Source of the DNA: Cristatella mucedo | Lineage: Eukaryota > Bryozoa > Phylactolaemata > Cristatellidae | NCBI GenBank assembly: GCA_009760855.2 | Contig: WPIO01000007.1 | Coordinates: 10,124,501-10,188,500, forward strand | Length of the DNA: 64,000 nt | Direction: 5' to 3' | In this document: in pieces, positions 56,500-64,000 of the stretch | Numbering within the stretch: the first letter of the stretch is position 1 | Layout of the letters: each line of letters opens with the position of its first letter | The notes under the pieces: generated by a model | The model's input: the letters and a program-made list of their open reading frames with translations, nothing else | What the model was told of the DNA's origin: nothing | Database searches by the model: none | Made by a program: the position numbers and the translations under genes

Positions 56500-57450
56500 A
56501 AAGACCTAGTAAAAATCCAGCGCTGAATCTTCGCGGAACGCCTTCACGGCGCCCCCTACCTCACGACGTGCATTCCGCTTTCGGGGCGCTCCGGCGAAGA
56601 CCTCAAAACAGCGCCGGTTAACGCCGCGAAGAATCTGCCGAGCCCGGATGTTGCAGTGGCTGCACAAGCGACGCGGCGGCGAGCAGAAGAGCCGAACCGA
56701 GCAGGCGGTCTCTTTAATTAAACGGCTGCCAGCAGCAGGCGATAGCGAGGAACGAGCGCAGCGCTCGCGCGCGCGAACGAAGTGACTCAAACGCTTGGCC
56801 GCGCGTGGACAGACGGCCGCGGTAGCGACCGCGGGGGCCCGCGGCCGCGGCGCACGCCGCTTATCGGAACGCCATAGTGCCGGGAGGAGTGCTTGCAGGA
56901 ATTACGATGAGCGACTATTACCTCTCGGCTCCAATCTCGGGCAGTGCGCTCGTGGCCAGCTACCGCAGGACGTGGGCGCTGGGCGGCGCGCCACCTGCTG
57001 GCGAACGAGAGGAGCGAGAGGCATTAAAGGTGGGCGAGCCCGCGGTTGTCTCGAAGAACAGAGAGAGCGAAAGAGAGAGAAAGATACAGACAGACAGAGA
57101 AACGCGCGGTGACCATGGATGTAAGCCCGGCCGATTTTGTGGTGCTTTCGCTGGACGACAAAATGAAAATCTCGCAGAAACCACCTCTAACGCATGTTGA
57201 ACCGGCGCCGCTCCTGGCCCGGCGACTTCCGCAACCGGCGATGGGCGGCGTTTATGGTGACGGTGCGCTGCCCTTATCGCAACTGTGCGGGATGGATTAC
57301 GCGCTAATTTTGCAGCGGCGGGCGTCGAAAGGGGAGAGCTTACGACCTTTGTTACGACCTTTGTTTGCTTACGACCTTCGTTCTTTCGAGCACAAAGCGC
57401 GGCGCCGCTAGCTGCTCGCGGCAGCTTCCACCCACTGAGCAGACGCCCAC
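56500..57450. promoter_or_regulatory. CpG-rich block, possible promoter or first exon
   Basis: Markedly richer in C, G and CpG than anything around it (for example GCGGCCGCGGCGCACGCCGC near 56840) and free of the repeats. Open frames of about 95-120 codons exist on both strands (plus: 56877-57200, containing MSDYYLSAPISGSALVASYR from 56907, and 57046-57411; minus: 56790-56506). No family signature was seen, so none is called a gene. A purine run (GAGAGAGCGAAAGAGAGAGA) lies at about 57060-57090. Confidence 0.35.
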
Positions 57451-57839
57451 TGAGCGACGACCTTTAGCCGTAGTACTAGCTTAATAGATATCTGAAGCGA
57501 TCTTACACTAGATCGAGATGAGTACACACAACACGGGGATGAGTAGACTAACCTGCACCGTTAAACGAGCAATTGCGACTTCAGCTTCAGCTGGCATTGC
57601 CTCCGTAATCCAGTCTTGTCTGCCTTAAGTTTAGTTACAGTCTGTGGGGTATGATAGACAACGTCCGGTGTACAACATCTCGTATATGCATGCGTAGATG
57701 CACCTACATGATGCAGACTTTTGGAATGCAGTGAACAGTTAAGTTACTGCGAATCGTTACAAGAAGTCCAGTGTATTGCTTTTACGATACGCTGACTCAG
57801 CGGCCCTAGCATGGTCGAAGTCGCTTCGCGCCGATCGGC

Positions 57840-59277
57840 ATTCATTGCTTAGGGTATACAACGACCTACTTAGGAATGCAGACATGGGTAGAGTGTCTCT
57901 GCTTGTTTTGCTTGATCTTTCGGCAGCTTTTGACACCATCGATCACAAAGTACTTCTAGAGCGCCTCTAATCTCGCCTGGGCATCACTGGCACTGCTCTG
58001 CAGTGGTTTAAGTCCTATCTCAGTGGGAGACTCCAGAGTGTTGACGTGAATGGACATAGATCATCTGAAGTACATCTGAAATATGGAGTACCTCAGGGCT
58101 CCGTGCTAGGTCCGGTTCTTTTCACGGTTTGTACTCTCCATCTTGCTGATGTGATTGCCAAGCACAATCTAGGCTTTCACTTCTATGCGGATGACACTCA
58201 GTTGTACCTTTGCTTTCATCCCTCCCAGTCTTCGAGCACCTCAAATTCTCTAAACTCACTTGCTGCATGCATTGATGACATCCGCACATGGATAGCAGCA
58301 AATTTTATAAAACTAAAGGATGATAAAACTAACTTACTAGTTATGGGCAAACTGAGTGTGATTCAGAGATTGAAAAGGCTGACCCTCAAAATTGGCTCTG
58401 CCAGCATATCTCCTGTCGAATCAGCTCGAAATCTAGGTGTCATATTCCAAAGCGACCTCTCGTTAGACGACCATATCAGCTCCACAGTCAAATCTGCCTA
58501 TTTTCAGCTTCATAAAATTGCTAAAATTCGGGCTTGTTTAGATAAAGATACCACGTCCAAGTTGGTCCATGCATTCGTGACATCTCGTCTCGACTTCTGC
58601 AACTCACACCTCACTGGCCTACCAGCATGTGCGATCAGGCGATTGCAGCTGGTGCAAAACTCCGCAGCTAGGCTTGTCTGTCGTGAGCGTCGCAGTTGCC
58701 ACATTACTCCACTTCTTGCCGACCTGCACTGGCTACCAGTCAAGCAACGGATTGACTTCAAGGTTTTGTCGCTCACTTTTAGGTCACTTCATTCTATGGC
58801 TCCAGCCTATCTCTTCGACATACTCCCCCATCAGGCCAAGCATCGTACCACCCGCTTTTCGGAATCCAGCAGTCTAGAAATACCTCGTACAAACCTTTAA
58901 TCCTTTAGAGACCGTGCATTTAGTTCGTATGCTCCCACAGCCTGGAACTCCCTCCCGACCTGCGTCAAAACATCCCCTGACCTGACCACATTTAAAAGGA
59001 ACTAAAAAACACACCTATTTAGGACAGCATTTAGTGGGTCCCTGTAATTCGTCCTTGATGTGCTTATGCGTGCTGACACTGTGCATGCTGCCACTAACCA
59101 CATTTGCATGCCGACCCTGTGCATGTCACCCCTAACCATGTTATTCATCTTGTTTGTTTTTCAAGCATGATTTTACTTACCATTCAATTGCATTTTCCTT
59201 TGCAGCAAATGTAAAGCGCCTAGAAAGAGATTAAGTTCTCAGAGGGCGCTTTATCAAGTACATTATTATTATTATTC
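57840..59277 (+). mobile_element. Young LINE-A, 5'-truncated
   Basis: Begins at the SALLRVYNDLLRNADMGRVS region. One stop interrupts the frame at 57969 (CTCTAATCTCGCC, where other copies read CTCTCATCT). It is then open 58046-58900 with FYADDTQLYLCF, KLKDDKTNLLVMG and QLVQNSAARLVCRERRSC. A second stop near 58900 truncates the C-terminus. 3' untranslated region, hairpin and (ATT)n end the copy. Confidence 0.9.
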
Positions 59278-59449
59278 ACGAGATTGAAGATGACAACATC
59301 ACGTTCACCAGGTTGTAAATTCAAGGGCATCATCGCAGGAGAATTCAAGTAGATATTATTACATGCAAGATAAGAAGTTTTCTTAAGTCGAAAGCATTTC
59401 GAAAAGTAGTCACCATTCAAGTTTAGAGCTTGCGACATAGATAGGTCCG

Positions 59450-59510
59450 TGCATCGTCATCCAGCATCGTGCATCGTCATCGTCATCGTCATCCGTCATC
59501 GTGCAGCAGC
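59450..59510. repeat. CATCGT-type hexa/trinucleotide run
   Basis: GTGCATCGTCATC and CATCGTCATCGTCATC repeats over about 60 bases. Confidence 0.75.
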
Positions 59511-59867
59511 GGTATGCGACATATCGCATTTTCACTATACTCAACATTGCCAAAAACATCGTTCCTCGTCTGGCGTGTAGCAAGGCGTGGCTTTAGTCAC
59601 AGCACTTGTAGTGCTAACATCATCAGGCTCGCCGTCAAAAAAAGCAGCTTGTCCAGCGTCAGGGCAGCAGTCCGTAACATCCATCAACAGTTCGAGCAGT
59701 AGCAGCCTCGGAGCAACAGCAGTCACATGCTCCACAGTTGCTACAAGCGGCTCAGAAAGAGTGACAGCTTCGCATCTCAAATCTTCAGTCAATGCTATGG
59801 TACCCGACACTTGCACGTCAGCATGACATCATCAGCCATCTACTTGCTCTTGTGTAAAAGAAAATAC

Positions 59868-60045
59868 TCGCTAATTTAATAGCTTCTTTAGTATAGCGAC
59901 AGAAGAGCCTGTACTGCTATCACCATTTACTATCCTCGGCTTGCAGCGGTAATAAAGGATCTCTATCGCAGGATTCGAACCCACGACCTCGGGATTGAGG
60001 TCGTGAAAAGAAATCACTTTACCTAGTATGCCATCACGACTCACC
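59868..60045 (-). mobile_element. SINE-1, full length, minus strand
   Basis: Reversed tail GCTAATTTAATAGCTTCTTT, GCGACAGAAGAGCC, GGATTCGAACCCACGACCTC (B box), head TACCTAGTATGCCATCACGA (A box). It carries a small insertion near 59925 relative to other copies. Confidence 0.87.
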
Positions 60046-60194
60046 AAAATCATAACTCTGGCTTCTCAAGCCGTGTATCAGGCTTCCCGATTTCAACGCA
60101 CGGAGCTTCAACTATAGCCTGCTCCTGTGGCCTATATTAGCCGCCTTATCACCCTAGACATCTTCTGCTCGCTCGACCGTAGTAAGTTCAAGCA

Positions 60195-60345
60195 CCCCTA
60201 ACCATGTTATTCATGTTCATCAAGCATGATATTACTCACCATTTAATCGCGCTTCCCTTTGCAGCAAATGTGAAGCACCTAGAAAGAGACTGAGTTCTCT
60301 GAGGGTGCTTTATCAAGTGCATTATTATTATTATTATTAAGCTTC
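60195..60345 (+). mobile_element. LINE-A 3' end only
   Basis: CACCCCTAACCATGTTATTC onward, hairpin in its GCACC/GGTGC form, (ATT)n at 60321-60339. Confidence 0.85.
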
Positions 60346-60423
60346 CCACTACCGTCATTTCCACGTAATAGTCACAACATTACTCTCAGCTGACCATGAT
60401 ATAGCCATGATTTTTAGATTAAT

Positions 60424-60530
60424 AACAATAATAATAATAATACACTTGATAAAGCGCCCTCAGGGAACCCAATCTCTGTCTAGGCGCTTTACATTTGCTG
60501 CAAAGGGAAACGCGATTGAATGGTGAGTAG
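60424..60530 (-). mobile_element. LINE-A tail only
   Basis: (AAT)n, reversed hairpin (GCGCCCTCAGGGAACCCAAT), GCTGCAAAGGGAAACGCGAT. Tail-to-tail with the previous copy, 80 bases apart. Confidence 0.85.
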
Positions 60531-60638
60531 ACACTTTATGACTGTTTTTTAAATCCCGCTATTATCTGCTCAGCTGCCAGTACCACCACGTGACATCCAT
60601 GGCGTGAGCATATTTTCATAAGTCGCGTAAGATTAGAA

Positions 60639-60639
<1 letters not shown>

Positions 60640-60728
<89 letters not shown>
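60640..60728. repeat. (TA)n microsatellite
   Basis: About 40 uninterrupted TA dinucleotides; the longest simple repeat in the window and a likely assembly weak point. Confidence 0.95.
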
Positions 60729-60729
<1 letters not shown>

Positions 60730-61024
60730 TCAGCAATTCGCTTGATATGGCAAAGCACGGCATTACAATTCGCAGGGGTTCAGCCAGGAATTTTTCTGAA
60801 TTCCAAAGAGCAGCACTGCAGTAAGATATTTCATCATTCAATGACTCCCTATCGCATTCAGTTTGTAATATAAACAAGCCAATAAAAAGCTCCATCTTTC
60901 AGGTTCAACGTTTCCCAGTTAAGTCACATGAAACAATACTAGTGCAAGACGACTGGTAATGGTCCATAGCAATTATACAATACTTTTGACACCGAATTTT
61001 ACAAACGTGGCGTGCGGCTTCCAC

Positions 61025-61160
61025 CTACGGTTGGATATATTGCTCGCTCCGACCAAGGTCTGGCTGAGATCGTGGGCTTAAGCCCTGAAGCATATGTGAA
61101 GCGCCTGAATAGAGATTGAGTTCTCTTAGGGTGCTATACAAATGAACTACATTTTTGATT
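61025..61160 (+). mobile_element. SINE-2
   Basis: The start of the head is lost. GACCAAGGTCTGGCTGAGAT, GTGGGCTTAAGCCCTGAAGC (B-box region), ATATGTGAAGCGCCTGAATA and TTAGGGTGCTATACAAATGA. Confidence 0.8.
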
Positions 61161-61164
61161 TTTT

Positions 61165-63110
61165 TTTTTATATATCTAGGCCGCAAACACAGAGCTCGTA
61201 ACGGTGCTAGCCGCAGCACTGTGTGACGCCTGAGCCTAGAAGCACGAACCTGTAGGTACAGCATCAATGCACACAGGTGCGCCGGATGGTGCAGAAGTAC
61301 GGCAGCAACGAAGAGCGCACTCGCATCTTAGCATATTAAGTCCGCATTCATATTGTAGACAGCTCTATTCGACAGTAGCGGACGGTTACATTCATTGAAC
61401 AGCGGCCAAGGCGTACACCAACGGCTCTCCAGCCTAGAGCTTAAATCAGCTCCAATGCCAATGCCTATTCCTGAATCACAACTGCCAGCCTATCTCAGGG
61501 CGCCGGCTTTTTATGCGACTTGAGCCATAAACTATCGTATAGTCGCATAATCGCGAATATTGATTGTGCGCAACTGTCCGGCTGGTTTAGCTGGCGCCGC
61601 CGGTTCGCAACCAGGCTGGCTCTAGAGTGGCTCCGCAGGCTCGTCGTTATGCGACGGCGGCGGCAACTGCGGCTGTCTACAAAGGGCCGATAGCTAGGAG
61701 CTACCGCGCCAGTGCGGATAGGGCTAATGAAAAAACAACTGGCAGGGTCATTTTCTTATTGGTCGGCTTGTCTAAAGAGACTTTCGAAATGCGAACGGCT
61801 TCACAATTTCCATAAGCGGGACACAGAGCTGCGGGGCTCTTCGTTAGAATCGCAGATTCCCAGCCGCTTTTTTAGATCTACCTTTCCATTGCAAATAGTC
61901 TACCATATTTGGAATGGAGGCTGAAAGTCCAGGCGGAGGCCCCTTGACGCGCATCTTCAGGGTCCGTATTTGCAGCAGCGCAACTAGACCTGAACGGAAG
62001 CTAAAATGGCGTTCGTGCGGAGCCCCTTTCAGTGATGCAGCCGACCAGTTCCAGACTCTCGAGGCGGAGCCTTTGTAATGACCCTCCGACACAGGAATCG
62101 CTTGAGCGGTTACTTAATAAAGAAAATTATTTATGAAGGAGACTAAACAGATCTTAGAACACTCGCTTGCCCGGCGCTGCAGTACCAAGCTGAGTAAGTG
62201 AAAACTCTTCCCATAAAGCACGAAATAGCGGTCCCTCAGTAATTGCTTGGAACCATGGCTTCCTGTTGACCACGATTGATAGAATACAAAAATGTCTCCA
62301 CTGTAAAAGTCAAGAAAATACTTTTATAACTGGTACAATTGAATGTTTGCTTACAGTACCTTTCAAAAGACAAGTGTGTTGGAAACTGGATCTGAATTTC
62401 TGACGAATTAAACGTAAAAGAAATGACTATGCAAACCATAACTAACTTCCTTAATAACTACATCATTATACCTAAATAACTAAAATCCTTTCAAAAAAGC
62501 GAAACGGCGGACCCTCGTTAATTGCTCACAACCACGGCTTACTGTTGACAGCCGATTTATTTTATAAAAAGTATCTATTTTAATGATATTTCGAGCGCAC
62601 TCAGTAAATACTTTTTATTGTTGTCTGATTCGTAACGGCGCTCAAATGAGAGTGCTGCGCTTACAACGCCTCTAGCACTCAGCCGCAAAGGCCGATTCAA
62701 GGAAAGAACGCTGATTTGAAGGAAAAACAGTGCTCGCCGCTTTTTAAGCTGTGAGGACAGAAAAATACACTTAAACGTGATTTCCGGCTGCTCCCACCCG
62801 GTGTCGTAGTTTGGCCTCCTGAAGAATTTCTGGTCTCGGGCCCTTGGTCCATGGAACTTATTTCGAATTGCTAGCGCGCCATTGCAAGGTCTCCATTGGC
62901 TTTCCGTTGAATTTTGAATTGCAATCATGTCTTCTAGTCTATAAATTTCAAGAGGGTCCAGCTCACTCTCATCAAGATTGAGCTCGATTGAGCACTCCAA
63001 ATTGTCCAGGCCTCTCAGATCGTTCAGCCGTGCCTCTAACTAGCCTCAAATCCTTCTGATACCGCGATTTTAGTTCGTACGCTCCAAATGCCTGAAAAAT
63101 GGTAACCTGA
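61165..63110. other. Unassigned stretch
   Basis: Includes a pair of diverged direct repeats (62221-62280 and 62499-62558). It also has a 141-codon open frame on the minus strand (62575-63000) that starts acidic (ELNLDESELDPLEIYRLEDM), with no family I recognise. Neither is called a gene. Confidence 0.3.
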
Positions 63111-63114
63111 CTTA

Positions 63115-63240
63115 TCAGCTCCTTCATTAAGCGGGGAAGAACCTTTACGGCTATCACAGCCCCTTACAATTGGCAATAAAGGATCGCTCACTGCAGGACC
63201 CAAACCAGCGACCTGGGTCGTAAAGAGCACTCTACTTCCG
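63115..63240 (-). mobile_element. SINE-1, decayed, minus strand
   Basis: GAAGAACCTTTACGGCTATC, TTGGCAATAAAGGATCGCTC, GGACCCAAACCAGCGACCTG (decayed B box). Confidence 0.6.
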
Positions 63241-63289
63241 GGGATAAGGACTCACTACTGAAAAATCGGGACTTGAAAAAATTTAATAT

Positions 63290-63500
63290 GAAGCTATAAG
63301 CTCACATGCTCCTCATCCCTTGCATATGTTCGGTCCTAGCGATTTTTCCATTGCCTTTTGTGTGCGCTTATGCGTGCTCGTACCGTGCATGTTACTATCG
63401 ACCGAATGGCCGAGCTCCCTTTATAGCGTATACAAAATGTCGAGAAAGTAATTAAGTTCTCTGATGGCGCTGCAAAAAATTATTAATATTATTATTACAT
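63290..63500 (+). mobile_element. Old LINE-A 3' end
   Basis: TGTGCGCTTATGCGTGCTCG, CCGTGCATG, then ATTAAGTTCTCTGATGGCGC and (ATT)n-like sequence at 63479-63498. Confidence 0.65.
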
Positions 63501-63504
63501 CCAT

Positions 63505-64000
63505 TGGTTTCAGTAGAAAATGCCCCGGGTCGCTGACAGCGACGCCGTCCACAGCCGTTCTTCATCCGCACCACCGCTGAACTCTGAAATTACCAGATTA
63601 GGCCGGCAAGGGCTTGCAGACCTTGATGACTGATCGTAGAAAACTTCTTCGGGAGGCTATTCTATGAGCTTTGAGACTTCACCTCGTAAGGCATCAATGG
63701 AAGATGGACCCGGCCCCAAAAATGTAATGCTCATATCCTAAAGATGAATCCATTAGGAGAAAAACAAATGACGCGTACACAATCGGCTGCTTATTTGCAC
63801 CGTGCCGCGACATTTTCTTTGAAAGGATGTATGACCACTTCTGTGCCTGAAAGCATACGAAAGCCCAAAACCAGTTGCATATTTCCCTAGCCTTGCAATA
63901 CTGCTAGGGATATGAAGACTTACGCCACAAATTTACCTCTGGCAAACCGAGGCTGATCGGCATCTGTCACGTTATGCACACAGTTGCTGCCGACAGGCCA
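63505..64000. other. Unassigned stretch
   Basis: Nothing recognised to the end of the window. Confidence 0.35.

Noticed and set aside
62575-63000. 141-codon minus-strand frame starting MECSIELNLDESELDPLEI
   Set aside because: The first part looks protein-like, but no homology, splice or promoter evidence could be seen; left uncalled.

Overview
The window looks like a gene-poor, repeat-rich piece of an invertebrate animal nuclear genome. It has spliced genes with GT-AG introns, tRNA-derived SINEs, 5'-truncated LINEs of two families, microsatellites, and no operons or bacterial signals. An arthropod (for example a chelicerate) is possible from the gene types, but the sequence does not fix the taxon. 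Three protein-coding loci are well supported, all on the minus strand. Two are omega-class glutathione S-transferase (GSTO) genes in tandem, about 13 kb apart (exons at 33.5-30.4 kb and 17.1-14.3 kb), with identical exon sizes for exons 2-4 and identical intron phases. The short first coding exon of each was not found. A 349-bp piece of the upstream GSTO gene (end of exon 3, intron 3, all of exon 4) is repeated almost perfectly downstream of its last exon. The third locus (47.87-46.88 kb) is a compact two-exon gene for a secreted, cationic, proline/arginine-rich protein of 282 residues. It has eight tandem 17-residue units, a TATA box, and a perfect palindrome carrying two GATA-type sites just upstream. 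It resembles in layout the multi-copy precursors of proline-rich antimicrobial peptides, but I do not recognise it as a named family, and it is the most novel-looking gene here. Most of the rest is mobile DNA. LINE-A is an L2/CR1-like non-LTR retrotransposon whose 3' end carries a hairpin followed by (ATT)n. It is present in more than thirty fragments on both strands, from decayed copies to recent ones with several hundred uninterrupted reverse-transcriptase codons (20.6-22.1, 25.4-26.9, 40.2-41.7, 57.8-59.3 kb). LINE-B is a second, rarer LINE (4.9-6.0, 19.4-22.3, 35.8-36.4 kb). SINE-1 is a tRNA-headed SINE ending in a constant GCTGTTAAATCAGCT-like tail. SINE-2 is a second tRNA-headed SINE whose 3' end copies that of older LINE-A, so LINE-A was probably its mobilising partner. 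Other repeats are a 26-bp minisatellite (3.4-3.8 kb), a diverged satellite of about 172 bp per unit (53.46-54.46 kb) with a SINE-1 inside it, and several di- and trinucleotide runs. Region by region: 0-14 kb is LINE/SINE debris plus the minisatellite; 14.3-17.1 kb is GSTO copy 1, with LINE-A in intron 4; 17.3-27 kb is nested LINEs and SINEs; 27-29.7 kb is mostly unexplained; 29.7-33.5 kb is GSTO copy 2 and its partial duplicate; 33.6-46.3 kb is repeats with unexplained gaps; 46.8-48 kb is the proline-rich peptide gene; 48-50.4 kb is unexplained; 50.4-60.7 kb is LINEs, the satellite and a CpG-rich block (56.5-57.45 kb) that may be a promoter or first exon; 61-64 kb is mostly unexplained. No real tRNA, rRNA, CRISPR or phage feature was seen.
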